Shown here: one piece after another, positions 53,677 through 62,817 of the stretch
Layout: each line of letters begins with the position of its first letter
Position numbering within the stretch: the stretch's first letter is position 1
Notes under the pieces: generated by a model
Database searches by the model: none
What the model was told of the DNA's origin: nothing
Seen by the model: only the letters and a program-made list of their open reading frames with translations
Made by a program: the position numbers and the translations under genes
DNA from: Vibrio tapetis subsp. quintayensis
GTDB taxonomy: Bacteria; Pseudomonadota; Gammaproteobacteria; Enterobacterales; Vibrionaceae
DNA: 64,000 nt
Direction: 5' to 3'
NCBI RefSeq assembly: GCF_030409945.1
Contig: NZ_JAUFQV010000028.1
Coordinates: 1 to 64,000 of the forward strand

Positions 53677-55608
53677 ATGACAGCACCGACTATCGAACAC
53701 TCACTTCAACAGATTTTTGGCTTTGATGCGTTAAGACAAGGTCAACAAGAGGTGATTGATACCGTCATGTCCGGCCACTCTTGCGCTGCTATTTTTCCTA
53801 CAGGTTCAGGTAAGTCCCTTTGTTATCAACTGCCTGCCCTACATTTACCACACCTGACCTTGGTCATTTCTCCTCTGTTAGCATTAATCAAAGACCAAGT
53901 GGATTTCTTACAAGGTAAAGGCATCGCTGCGGCGTCTATCGATTCTTCTATGGACAGAGACGCGGTACAGCAAGTCATGCAAGGAGTGCGCGACGGATCA
54001 ATAAAAATCTTGATGATCTCGGTAGAAAGGCTCAAAAACGAACGTTTCAGACACTTCATTAGCCAAATTCCACTGTCGATGATGGTGGTGGATGAAGCAC
54101 ACTGTATTTCCGAGTGGGGGCATAACTTTCGCCCCGATTATTTAAAGCTACCTCAATACATGCAGCAGTTGAACATACCTCAAGTATTACTGCTCACAGC
54201 CACGGCAACACCCAGTGTTATTGAGGATATGAAGAGTAAATTTGCCATTGCTCCTGAACATATCGTGATCACGGGGTTCTATCGCCCTAACCTTAATCTG
54301 ATGATCAAACCGTGTGACAATGACGACAAACTCGATGCGTTATATAACCACCTGCAAGAATCAGAAAGTAAACCCAGCATCATTTACGTCACCTTGCAGC
54401 AAACCGCTGAGCAAGTGGCTATACAGCTTCAAAAGCTCGACGTTAATGCTCACGCCTATCATGCAGGGCTAGCCTCTGAGGTGCGTGAAGCAATCCAACG
54501 CCAGTTTATGCTCGGGGAAATTAACTGCATTGTCGCCACCATCGCATTTGGCATGGGCGTAGATAAAGCCGACATCCGCCAAGTCATCCACTTTGATTTA
54601 CCCAAATCGATTGAAAACTACAGCCAAGAGATTGGCAGAGCTGGCCGAGACCGCAACGAATCTGACTGTATTTTATTAGGCAATAAAATGGGGTTAACCG
54701 TGCTGGAAAACTTTGTTTATGGCGATACGCCAGACGAAGCCGCGATTGCTGGTGTGTTGCAGCTCATTTACCAACAAGACGGTGACTGGGAATTTACGCT
54801 TAATCACCTTTCCCGTGAGTATAATATTCGTCAGTTATCGTTGAAAACACTGCTGGTTTATCTTGAACTAAAAAACGTCATTTCCCCTAAGTTCAGTTAT
54901 TTCGCCGATTATCGATTCAAATTAATCAAAACCAAACACGAGATCTTGGCTCACTTCCAAGGAGAGAGACAAGCCTTCGTTGAAGCCATCTTCCAATGTG
55001 CTCCAAAGGCGCGAGTTTGGCACCAGCTTGATTTCGATGCGCTATACCAATACCACAACGCCCCTCGTCAGCGTGTTGTTGCCGCCATCGATTACTTTAA
55101 TGAGCAAGGCTGGATAGAACTAGAAAGCAAGCAAATTACTGAGGTGTATCAAGTCATAGACACCAGCCAACCCGTTTCCCAACTGGCTCTTGAGTTATAT
55201 AACTTGTTTGAACAAAAAGAAGCCAGTGAGATCGGTCGTATCCGAAATATGGTTGAGTTATTTGAATCTGACCAGTGTTTGAGTCATCAGCTTGCGCGCT
55301 ACTTTGCAGATGAAAAAGCACCGGATAAATGTGGTCACTGCTCGGTGTGTATGGGGCAAGTCGCTAAATTACCGGGTTCTCATCACGAACATCACCTAGC
55401 GGCCATTGAACAAATACAGCAATGGATAGCCCCTTTTCTTCAAGCTTGCCCGTCTTCGGTAACAGACCAAAGCGTGGCAAGGTTTCTTTGTGGCATCACC
55501 ACACCTTTGATAACCAAAACCAAAGCGAAGAAAATGGAGGGGTTCGCTACACTTGAACACCTACCGTTTGCCGATGTAGTCCAAGCTATCGTACACGCTC
55601 GCGCTTAG
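53677..55608 (+). CDS. RecQ-family ATP-dependent DNA helicase
   Basis: 643 residues. Helicase motif I FPTGSGKSLCYQLP, motif II VVDEAHCISEWGHNFRPDY, motif VI EIGRAGRDR. A RecQ zinc-binding cluster is recognisable (CLSHQLARYF, CGHCSVC). The HRDC domain of canonical RecQ is missing, and the C-terminus is different, so this is a RecQ paralogue, not the housekeeping recQ. 3'-to-5' DNA unwinding is expected. Its stop overlaps the convergent dinB stop by four bases. Confidence 0.9.
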   Translation: MTAPTIEHSLQQIFGFDALRQGQQEVIDTVMSGHSCAAIFPTGSGKSLCYQLPALHLPHLTLVISPLLALIKDQVDFLQGKGIAAASIDSSMDRDAVQQVMQGVRDGSIKILMISVERLKNERFRHFISQIPLSMMVVDEAHCISEWGHNFRPDYLKLPQYMQQLNIPQVLLLTATATPSVIEDMKSKFAIAPEHIVITGFYRPNLNLMIKPCDNDDKLDALYNHLQESESKPSIIYVTLQQTAEQVAIQLQKLDVNAHAYHAGLASEVREAIQRQFMLGEINCIVATIAFGMGVDKADIRQVIHFDLPKSIENYSQEIGRAGRDRNESDCILLGNKMGLTVLENFVYGDTPDEAAIAGVLQLIYQQDGDWEFTLNHLSREYNIRQLSLKTLLVYLELKNVISPKFSYFADYRFKLIKTKHEILAHFQGERQAFVEAIFQCAPKARVWHQLDFDALYQYHNAPRQRVVAAIDYFNEQGWIELESKQITEVYQVIDTSQPVSQLALELYNLFEQKEASEIGRIRNMVELFESDQCLSHQLARYFADEKAPDKCGHCSVCMGQVAKLPGSHHEHHLAAIEQIQQWIAPFLQACPSSVTDQSVARFLCGITTPLITKTKAKKMEGFATLEHLPFADVVQAIVHARA

Positions 55609-56666
55609 AAAAAACTGAGTTGCTTCGCTTGCTCTTGAGGTTTAAGCATCACGCTCAAACCGAGCAAGCGAATCTCGCGTCCTTGCTGACGCTTTAAGAC
55701 TTCACGAAGTAGGTGCCTAAAATCGTCGAGCTCTAATTCGGGATGAATATGTTCAATGGTGGTTTGTTGAAAATCCGCAAATTTTACTTTGATGCCCTGC
55801 TTAATGATGGCTTTTTCTGGGCTGGCTTTTTCAAGTCGCTTATCTAACTCTGGGTATAACCTGTCGGTGATCACCTGCCAACATTGCTCGTAACTAGAGA
55901 TATTTTCGCTGAATGTCCGCTCAACGCCAACGGACTTTCGCTCCCGCTCGGTGGTCACTTCTCGATCATCAATGCCTCGGCTTCGCTTCCATAACGACGC
56001 CCCCATTCGGCCAAATTTAAGTAACAGCTCTCGGTAATCGCTGTTTCTAATGTCTAGGCAGACGTAAAATCCAGCTTGATGCAATTTTTCTAAGCTGACT
56101 TTGCCAACACCAGGGATTTTTTCCAGTGGCAACTTATCGATCTCTTCTTGTACCCTTTCCGGCGGGATCACGTATTGACCATTGGGTTTATTGAGATCCG
56201 AAGCCACTTTGGCAAGAAACTTCAACGGCGCGATACCCGCCGACGCCGTTAGGTTCAACTCATTCCATATGTCTTTTCGAATAGATTCCGCTATCAAGGT
56301 TGCGCTACCATGCAGCATGGTACATTCGGTTACATCCAGATAGGCTTCGTCTAACGATAGCGGTTCAATGATTAAGGTATAGCGTTCAAAAATAGCGCGT
56401 ATTTGCTTTGATACTGAGTTATAAACTTGCATTCGGCCTGGCACTACTAACAGTGACGGACAAAGCTTTAGCGCTTGCCCTGTAGGCATCGCAGAGCGAA
56501 TCCCAAACTTACGAGCTTCATAGTTACAGGTACTCAAAACACCACGCTGTTTTTCATGCCCACCGACCGCAAGAGGCCGCCCTCTGTAACTTGGGTTGTC
56601 TCGCATTTCGACAGCTGCATAGAAACAATCCATATCAACATGGATAATTTTTCGCTCGAATTGCAT
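55605..56666 (-). CDS. dinB: DNA polymerase IV DinB
   Basis: 353 residues from the ATG at 56666. Y-family translesion polymerase. Catalytic residues lie in IIHVDMDCFYAAVEMRD and in LDEAYLDVTE. The little-finger domain begins near GVERTFSENI, and the extreme C-terminus KQLSFF is a clamp-binding motif of the QLxLF type. A LexA box sits 16 bases before the start, so it is part of the SOS response. Confidence 0.95.
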   Translation of the reverse strand: MQFERKIIHVDMDCFYAAVEMRDNPSYRGRPLAVGGHEKQRGVLSTCNYEARKFGIRSAMPTGQALKLCPSLLVVPGRMQVYNSVSKQIRAIFERYTLIIEPLSLDEAYLDVTECTMLHGSATLIAESIRKDIWNELNLTASAGIAPLKFLAKVASDLNKPNGQYVIPPERVQEEIDKLPLEKIPGVGKVSLEKLHQAGFYVCLDIRNSDYRELLLKFGRMGASLWKRSRGIDDREVTTERERKSVGVERTFSENISSYEQCWQVITDRLYPELDKRLEKASPEKAIIKQGIKVKFADFQQTTIEHIHPELELDDFRHLLREVLKRQQGREIRLLGLSVMLKPQEQAKQLSFF

Positions 56667-56681
56667 CTTGCCACCCAATAG

Positions 56682-56697
56682 CTGTATAAAAGAACAG
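56682..56697 (-). promoter_or_regulatory. LexA (SOS) box of dinB
   Basis: CTGT-N8-ACAG, the full gammaproteobacterial LexA core with an A/T-rich centre, continued by TA on one side. Sits immediately before dinB; the divergent receiver-GGDEF gene begins about 135 bases away. Confidence 0.88.
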
Positions 56698-56831
56698 TAT
56701 AATAAATCTAACTCATTAAGCCAATAGTGATAATTAACCCAATATTGTTATCAAAGCTGCATTTATCGTGGCGTAATCCAATCAAAGCATTACAATTAAT
56801 TCAAGGGATTGATTTGTCATCAGAGGGTCTA

Positions 56832-58061
56832 GTGCTAAACCGAATTTTGGTTGTAGAAGATAGCCGCGCTTTTCGTAATTATTTAGAGTCTCAATTAACA
56901 TCCATCGGGTTTGATGTGGTGTTAGCTGCGTCTTGCTCGGACGCAAAGATTATTTTAGACAACGACACCAACTTTATGTGTGCGGTTCTCGATTACTGTC
57001 TGCCCGACGGAGAGGACGGCGAGATCATTGATTTAGTACTATCGTACAAACTTCGAGTCATCATTCTTACCGCTATGTTCAGTGATGCCGTAAGAGAAAG
57101 AGTGATCGCAAAAGGCGTATTGGATTATATAACCAAAGACAGTACCGCTTCAGTTTCTTACTTACGACCACTACTAAAACGCTTGCTTGCCAATCACTCA
57201 CATAAAGCTTTAGTGGTAGATGATTCCGCCATGGTGCGTAACCACGTGACCTACCTGCTAGAACATCAGTTTATCGAAACCATTCAAGCAAAGGATGGTG
57301 AACTTGGCCTCCAAGCATTAAAAGATAACCCAGACATTACTCTGGTGATCACCGATCATGACATGCCGAATAAAGATGGTATTACCCTAACTAGGGAGAT
57401 TCGCCACGACTTTGATAGAAACCATGTCGCGATACTTGGGCTGTCCGCAAACAGTGACCGAACCTTAACGGCTCGTTTTCTAAAAGCCGGAGCCAACGAT
57501 TTTCTGTACAAGCCATTTAACCAAGAAGAGTTTTATTGCCGAGTACAACACATCCTCGACATGAAAGACGTGACTGATGAGCTATATCGAATGGCGAATC
57601 AAGACTCGTTAACCGGGTTGTGGAACCGTCGCTATTTATTCGAGGAATGCAGCCGAATCAGAGATGGCAATAGAAATGTTGCTATGATCGATATCGATTT
57701 CTTTAAAAAAGTAAACGACAACTACGGTCATGAATGCGGTGACTTGGTTCTCGCAAAAGTCGCGAAATTGCTGCAAAAGAACTTCAAAGACGATATGGCG
57801 ATTCGATTTGGCGGTGAAGAGTTTTGTGTGGTCAGTAGATCTAGCTATATCGATTTCATCACTCGTTTGGAAAATACTCGCAAAGACATCGAACAGTATG
57901 AAATGTCGTTTGATGGGCAAGATATTCGAGTTACGGTTAGTATTGGGGTAACGTCCGGCGCCTCTGAGGTTGACCTTAACGAGCATCTGCGAGAAGCCGA
58001 TGAACTGCTTTATAAAGCCAAAGACGATGGTAGAAACCGACTCATCGCCAAAACCAGTTAA
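56832..58061 (+). CDS. Two-receiver diguanylate cyclase response regulator
   Basis: 409 residues from a GTG at 56832 (AGAGGG upstream); the longer frame to 56727 precedes the first receiver by 35 unconserved residues. Two receiver domains come first: the first with phospho-acceptor Asp in VLDYCLPDGEDG, and the second with LVITDHDMPNKDG and the KPF lysine motif. A GGDEF domain follows with an intact RFGGEEF active site and DIDFFKKVNDNYGHECGD. Makes cyclic di-GMP upon phosphorylation by an unseen histidine kinase. Monocistronic; terminator after. Confidence 0.88.
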   Translation: MLNRILVVEDSRAFRNYLESQLTSIGFDVVLAASCSDAKIILDNDTNFMCAVLDYCLPDGEDGEIIDLVLSYKLRVIILTAMFSDAVRERVIAKGVLDYITKDSTASVSYLRPLLKRLLANHSHKALVVDDSAMVRNHVTYLLEHQFIETIQAKDGELGLQALKDNPDITLVITDHDMPNKDGITLTREIRHDFDRNHVAILGLSANSDRTLTARFLKAGANDFLYKPFNQEEFYCRVQHILDMKDVTDELYRMANQDSLTGLWNRRYLFEECSRIRDGNRNVAMIDIDFFKKVNDNYGHECGDLVLAKVAKLLQKNFKDDMAIRFGGEEFCVVSRSSYIDFITRLENTRKDIEQYEMSFDGQDIRVTVSIGVTSGASEVDLNEHLREADELLYKAKDDGRNRLIAKTS

Positions 58062-58072
58062 CCCCTGACATT

Positions 58073-58100
58073 AAAAAGGAGAGCTTAAGCTCTCCTTTTT
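58073..58100. terminator. Bidirectional terminator between the response regulator gene and nqrM
   Basis: Near-continuous palindrome AAAAAGGAGAGCTT/AAGCTCTCCTTTTT. Its GGAGAGC core is the same as in the 1.36-kb terminator. Confidence 0.88.
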
Positions 58101-58171
58101 GTTTTTCTATCTCAATTTATTCTGCTTACTGCTGTACTTGTACCTATCTAACAGCAAACAGTACACACCAG

Positions 58172-58393
58172 CTACAGAATTTGGTTTTTCTTCCACTCAG
58201 CTGCTCGTGCTTCTCTTGCTTCTCTCTTTTTACGAGCATCACAAGGTTCTGGGCAATTACACACTTTGTCTATGCCCATTGCGCCAAGGCCACCACAACT
58301 TCCTTTCACGACTTTTTTCTGGAAGATATAACCCACAGCCATCGCTGCAATCACAGCAAGGAAAACACCGAAAGTGACTAAAAAGGTGGTCAT
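58172..58393 (-). CDS. nqrM: Na+-NQR maturation factor NqrM
   Basis: 73 residues. One N-terminal transmembrane helix (about residues 3-24), then the conserved cysteine cluster SCGGLGAMGIDKVCNCPEPC, and a charged Lys/Arg/Ala tail. DUF539 family, needed to deliver iron to the membrane NqrD/NqrE iron centre. Directly downstream of apbE, as in Vibrio cholerae. Confidence 0.94.
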   Translation of the reverse strand: MTTFLVTFGVFLAVIAAMAVGYIFQKKVVKGSCGGLGAMGIDKVCNCPEPCDARKKREAREARAAEWKKNQIL

Positions 58394-58402
58394 CGCTCTC
58401 TC

Positions 58403-59407
58403 CTATTTCTTAATAAATGGTAAAAAGGCATCTGAATAAAATTCTTTGAAGCCATCTTGTGATTTAGTAATGATCATCGCTGCAATATCATTTTGATTGG
58501 CAACCGCTAACCCTTTTTCTTCGCCCAATACCATTAAGCCTGTTGCTAGGCCATCTGCCGTCATGCTTGACGGATGCAGTACTGTCACAGAAACCACTTT
58601 ATGGTTTATTGGCTTGCCAGTTTGAGGATTAATAATGTGAGAATAGCGCACACCGTTACTTTCAAAATAGTTACGATAGTCACCAGAAGTCGCGATAGCC
58701 ATATTACCCGGCTCGATTATGTCTTGAATTGCTCGCTCCTCAACAGACGGCTTTTCTATCGCGATGCGCCACGGTACTTGCTCACCATTAACGCCCTTGA
58801 CTCGCATTTCACCACCAACTTCAACCATATAGTTGGCTATGCCTTGTGACGCTACATATTCCGCTACAACATCTACGCCCCAACCTTTTGCGATAGTAGA
58901 AAGATCGACATATAAGTTAGGCAATGTTTTAGTCAGAGTGTTCCCTTCAACGCTTAAGTATTTTATACCTGTCATCGCCTTGCGTTGTGCAAGTTCTTCA
59001 TCAGAAGGGACGACGTCAGGACGTGCTTCCGGGCCAAACCCCCATAAATTAACAAGCGGGCCAACCGTGACATCCAGAGCACCTTCAGTAAGCTTATTCA
59101 GGCGAATGGCTTCTTTCACTACAAGAGCGGTCTCACTTGAAACCTCGAAACGAGTATCTCCTTTGAATTGGTTAAAGCGGCTCAGCTCTGAGTCTTTACG
59201 GTAAGTCGACATTTGGTCGTTAACCAACTCAAGTAACTTGTCAATTTCAACCTGAAGCTCTTCACCCGTTGGTGAGTTTTCAGTAGGAAGGTATTTTACG
59301 TTGTAAGTCGTTCCCATTGTCGGGCCCGTTAAATGCACCTGTTTAGGCGCATCAGTACAACCAGAAAGCAGTAAAAAAGAAGTTAATGCTACAAGCCAAA
59401 TTCTCAC
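58403..59407 (-). CDS. apbE: FAD:protein FMN transferase ApbE
   Basis: 334 residues from a GTG at 59407 with TTGGAG seven bases upstream. A lipoprotein signal ends in LLSGC. ApbE covalently attaches FMN via a phosphodiester bond to threonines of NqrB and NqrC in the periplasm. Conserved elements: GPTMGTTYNVKY, GALDVTVGPLVNLWGFG, VEVGGEMRVKG and the C-terminal HIINPQTGKPI loop. Between nqrF and nqrM; a terminator-like hairpin upstream suggests partial separation from the nqr transcript. Confidence 0.94.
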   Translation of the reverse strand: MRIWLVALTSFLLLSGCTDAPKQVHLTGPTMGTTYNVKYLPTENSPTGEELQVEIDKLLELVNDQMSTYRKDSELSRFNQFKGDTRFEVSSETALVVKEAIRLNKLTEGALDVTVGPLVNLWGFGPEARPDVVPSDEELAQRKAMTGIKYLSVEGNTLTKTLPNLYVDLSTIAKGWGVDVVAEYVASQGIANYMVEVGGEMRVKGVNGEQVPWRIAIEKPSVEERAIQDIIEPGNMAIATSGDYRNYFESNGVRYSHIINPQTGKPINHKVVSVTVLHPSSMTADGLATGLMVLGEEKGLAVANQNDIAAMIITKSQDGFKEFYSDAFLPFIKK

Positions 59408-59431
59408 TTGCGTACTCCAATATATAGGGTG

Positions 59432-59488
59432 AAGGCAGAAGGCGAAAAACAAAAGGAGGTTCCCTTTAAGCCTTTTGCCTTATGCCTT
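59432..59488. repeat. Palindromic linker between nqrF and apbE
   Basis: Left arm AAGGCAGAAGGCGAAAA pairs imperfectly with TTTTGCCTTATGCCTT. An inner hairpin AAAGG...CCTTT lies between. One of the degenerate intergenic tracts of the window, in the leader of apbE. Confidence 0.5.
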
Positions 59489-59490
59489 GC

Positions 59491-59526
59491 TAAAAAACAA
59501 ATGGCTGACTCAAAAGAGCCAGCCAT
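59491..59526 (-). terminator. Terminator after nqrF
   Basis: On the minus strand, a TGGCTG-based stem with one mismatch (arms TGGCTGGCTC and GAGTCAGCCA) followed by TTTGTTTTTT. It ends most transcripts of the nqr operon before apbE. Confidence 0.75.
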
Positions 59527-59548
59527 AGATTCAAACACTTAGATGGGT

Positions 59549-60772
59549 TTAGCCACCGAAGTCATCAAGCAAGATGTTTTCGTCTTCTACACCTAGGTCT
59601 TTCAGCATACCGATTACGGCTGCGTTCATCATAGGTGGACCACACATGTAGTATTCACAATCTTCTGGTGCGTCATGATCTTTCAAGTAGTTTTCATAAA
59701 TCACGTTGTGAATGAAGCCGGTGTAACCATCCCAGTTATCTTCTGGTGACGGATCAGACAAAGCGACATGCCATGAGAAGTTTTCGTTATCTTTTTGCAA
59801 AGTATCGAAATCTTCAATGTAGAACATCTCACGCTTAGAACGAGCACCGTACCAGTAAGTCATCTTACGAGAAGACTTAAGGCGAAGTAACTGATCAAAG
59901 ATGTGTGAACGCATCGGAGCCATACCAGCACCACCACCGATGAATACCATTTCGTTGTCAGTATCTTTAGCGAAGAACTCACCAAATGGACCTGAAATAG
60001 TACAGCTATCGCCTTCTTTCAGTGACCAGATGTATGAAGACATCACACCTGGAGCCACGTCTGGATTATTAGGCGGCGGAGTTGCGATACGAACGTTAAG
60101 CTTAATCAGGCCTTCTTCTTCTGGGTATGACGCCATAGAGTAAGCACGGATTGACGGTTCGTTAACCACAGACTCGTAACGGAACAAGTTAAACTTATCC
60201 CAGTCACCACGATACTCTTCAGGAATATCGAAATCAGCGTATTTAATGTGATGAGGTTCTGCTTCGATTTGGATGTAACCACCCGCTCGGAACGGCACTT
60301 CTTCGCCATCAGGGATCTTAAGCACAAGCTCTTTGATGAAGGTCGCTTCGTTGTCATTAGAAAGAACAGTACATTCCCACTTTTTAACACCGAAGATTTC
60401 TTCAGGAAGCTCGATATCCATGTCTGTTTTCACAGCAACCTGGCAAGCTAGACGCTCACCTTCACGTGCTTCACCTTTAGAGATGTGATCACGTTCAGTT
60501 GGAAGAATATCACCACCACCCGCTTTTACTTTTACGCGACACTGACCACAAGAGCCACCGCCACCACAAGCAGATGAAACGAAGATACCTTTACCCGCCA
60601 TAGCGCCGAGTAATTTGTCACCCGGAGAAGTTACAAAGCTCTTCTCTGGGTCACCATTAACTGTGATTGTAACGTCACCTGTTGGTACCAGCTTAGATTT
60701 AGCGAATAAGATCACTAGAACCAATGCCAGTACAATCAGAGTAAACATCACGACACCAAGAATAATGTCCAT
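59549..60772 (-). CDS. nqrF: Na+-NQR subunit F
   Basis: 407 residues. N-terminal transmembrane helix, then a 2Fe-2S ferredoxin domain with ligands C69, C75, C78 and C110 ([17 protein letters not shown]). FAD domain with [13 protein letters not shown] and NADH domain with [14 protein letters not shown] follow. Entry point of electrons from NADH in the sodium pump. Last structural gene of the operon. Confidence 0.98.
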   Translation of the reverse strand: MDIILGVVMFTLIVLALVLVILFAKSKLVPTGDVTITVNGDPEKSFVTSPGDKLLGAMAGKGIFVSSACGGGGSCGQCRVKVKAGGGDILPTERDHISKGEAREGERLACQVAVKTDMDIELPEEIFGVKKWECTVLSNDNEATFIKELVLKIPDGEEVPFRAGGYIQIEAEPHHIKYADFDIPEEYRGDWDKFNLFRYESVVNEPSIRAYSMASYPEEEGLIKLNVRIATPPPNNPDVAPGVMSSYIWSLKEGDSCTISGPFGEFFAKDTDNEMVFIGGGAGMAPMRSHIFDQLLRLKSSRKMTYWYGARSKREMFYIEDFDTLQKDNENFSWHVALSDPSPEDNWDGYTGFIHNVIYENYLKDHDAPEDCEYYMCGPPMMNAAVIGMLKDLGVEDENILLDDFGG

Positions 60773-60807
60773 TGACTATTCCTTATAAATTGTGCGGTTT
60801 ACCCGAC

Positions 60808-61404
60808 TTACAGTTGAACACCAGAGAAAGACATAAAGCCCAACGCCATCAAACCTACAGAGATAAAGGTAATACCTAAACCACGTAGACCCGGAGGTAC
60901 GTCTGAGTACTTCATTTTCTCACGGATACCTGCAAGTGCTACGATAGCTAGCATCCAACCCACACCAGAACCAAAGCCGTAAACGACCGATTCTACGAAG
61001 TTGTAATCGCGCTGTACCATGAATGATACGCCACCAAAGATTGCACAGTTCACTGTGATAAGCGGGAGGAAAATACCTAACGCGTTATACAAAGGTGGGA
61101 AGAAGCGGTCTAAGACCATTTCTAGGATCTGTACCAATGCGGCGATTACACCGATGAAGGTGATGAAGTTTAGGAAACTCAGATCAACACCAGCAACCAA
61201 TGCGCTGTCTTTTAGTACTAGGTTGTACAGTAGGTTGTTAACAGGGACCGCGATGGTCAACACCACGATTACCGCAACACCCAAGCCAAACGATGTTTTC
61301 ACTTTCTTAGACACGGCCAAGAAAGTACACATACCTAGGAAGAACGACAGTGCCAAGTTTTCGATGAAGATCGATTTAACAAGCAGACTAATATAATGTT
61401 CCAT
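60808..61404 (-). CDS. nqrE: Na+-NQR subunit E
   Basis: 198 residues with six transmembrane helices. Belongs with NqrD to the RnfA/RnfE-like antiparallel pair that holds an iron centre through two cysteines per subunit; here they lie in [12 protein letters not shown] and [13 protein letters not shown]. Inner membrane. Confidence 0.97.
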   Translation of the reverse strand: MEHYISLLVKSIFIENLALSFFLGMCTFLAVSKKVKTSFGLGVAVIVVLTIAVPVNNLLYNLVLKDSALVAGVDLSFLNFITFIGVIAALVQILEMVLDRFFPPLYNALGIFLPLITVNCAIFGGVSFMVQRDYNFVESVVYGFGSGVGWMLAIVALAGIREKMKYSDVPPGLRGLGITFISVGLMALGFMSFSGVQL

Positions 61405-61411
61405 AACGTCC

Positions 61412-62044
61412 CTACTCCTTCGGTTCTATTTGTTCTGGCTTAATGATACGGATAGCCCAAATCATGAAACCAATTAAGAAGAACGCAGAAGGTGCTAGCA
61501 GCATCAAACCGTTTGGTTGATACCAACCACCATTGCTAACCAATGGAAGTACTTCCAAACCAAATAGCTTACCGCTACCAAACAGTTCACGGAAGAAAGC
61601 AACGGTAATCAATACAAAACCGTAACCTAAGCCATTACCGATACCATCAATTAATGATGGCAGTGGCTTCGACTTCATTGCGTATGCTTCCGCACGACCC
61701 ATTACGATACAGTTTGTAATGATAAGACCAACGAATACAGATAACTGTTTAGAGATATCGTATAGGAATGCCTTTAATACTTGGTCTACCACGATTACCA
61801 AAGATGCGATAATGGCCATCTGTACGATGATACGAACGCTGTTTGGAATGTGATTACGAATAACTGAAACGAAGAAGTTAGACAATGCCGTTACAAAGAT
61901 AACAGCTAGGGTCATAACAAACGCAGTTTCAAGTTTTGTCGTTACCGCCAGAGCAGAACAAACACCCAGTACCTGTAAGGCAATCGGGTTGTTGTCTAGT
62001 ACTGGCGAAAGAAGGTTCTTCTTCATGTCTTTTGCATTTGACAT
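61412..62044 (-). CDS. nqrD: Na+-NQR subunit D
   Basis: 210 residues with six transmembrane helices. Paralogue of NqrE; conserved cysteines in [10 protein letters not shown] and [14 protein letters not shown]. Shares one base with the nqrC stop codon (TAATG) and has seven bases to nqrE, so the operon is tightly coupled. Confidence 0.97.
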   Translation of the reverse strand: MSNAKDMKKNLLSPVLDNNPIALQVLGVCSALAVTTKLETAFVMTLAVIFVTALSNFFVSVIRNHIPNSVRIIVQMAIIASLVIVVDQVLKAFLYDISKQLSVFVGLIITNCIVMGRAEAYAMKSKPLPSLIDGIGNGLGYGFVLITVAFFRELFGSGKLFGLEVLPLVSNGGWYQPNGLMLLAPSAFFLIGFMIWAIRIIKPEQIEPKE

Positions 62045-62817
62045 TAGTTCAGGCCTCCGTCACGTACTTTTGCTAGGAAAGGACCAAAGCCCATGTCACC
62101 TAACCAAAAATCGAAAGTGTGTTGAACGCCAGTCGCTGTTAATGTTGCACCAGAAAGGCCATCAACACCGTGCTCAGAACCTTCCGGAGCGCCACCTTTA
62201 ACGACTTCAATCGCAGGTTTGTGGTTCTCATCGAACAGTTTTTTGCCAACGAACTGTGCACGCCAAGCTGGGTTTTCGATCTCGCCACCAAGCCCAGGAG
62301 TTTCACCTTGCTCGTAGTAAGTAAGACCAGAAACCGTGTTGCCATCAGTTTCTACCGCAACAAATGCGTACATCATCGACCAAAGACCATTACCGTGAAC
62401 AGGAATGATCACTTTAGTCGTCTCCGCACCGTCTTTTACAAGGTAAACAATACCTGTATTGGCACGACGAATGATCTTAGCTTTATCTTGTTCGCCCGTC
62501 AGTTTGATTGACTGAGCAGGATCTTTAGCTGCTTGACGTTGGTCGAATACAGTTGCGTCTGCATCAACGAAGTCGCCGGTTGCAAAATCAACCAAACGAG
62601 GTTCAATCTTCTCTGCATAAAGAGATTTAACCTTGTCATTGGACTCAGCTACAAATCCAGCTACTTGAACAATTTTTGATTGCTTATCAAGTAGAGCATT
62701 CTCTTGCTGTAGACCACGTAAGAGTACTGCTGAAGCCGACACCACAATTGAGCACACTAAGCTCAATGCGATAACAACAAACAGCGTCTTTTTAATGCTA
62801 TCGTTATTATTTGCCAT
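62044..62817 (-). CDS. nqrC: Na+-NQR subunit C
   Basis: 257 residues from the ATG at 62817, which overlaps the end of nqrB by eleven bases. One N-terminal transmembrane helix and a periplasmic FMN-binding domain. The FMN is attached by ApbE to the threonine of [10 protein letters not shown] near the C-terminus. Confidence 0.97.
   Translation of the reverse strand: MANNNDSIKKTLFVVIALSLVCSIVVSASAVLLRGLQQENALLDKQSKIVQVAGFVAESNDKVKSLYAEKIEPRLVDFATGDFVDADATVFDQRQAAKDPAQSIKLTGEQDKAKIIRRANTGIVYLVKDGAETTKVIIPVHGNGLWSMMYAFVAVETDGNTVSGLTYYEQGETPGLGGEIENPAWRAQFVGKKLFDENHKPAIEVVKGGAPEGSEHGVDGLSGATLTATGVQHTFDFWLGDMGFGPFLAKVRDGGLN

Noticed and set aside
58099..58381. Plus-strand frames opposite nqrM
   Set aside because: nqrM on the minus strand has the full conserved cysteine motif; the plus-strand frames are shadows.
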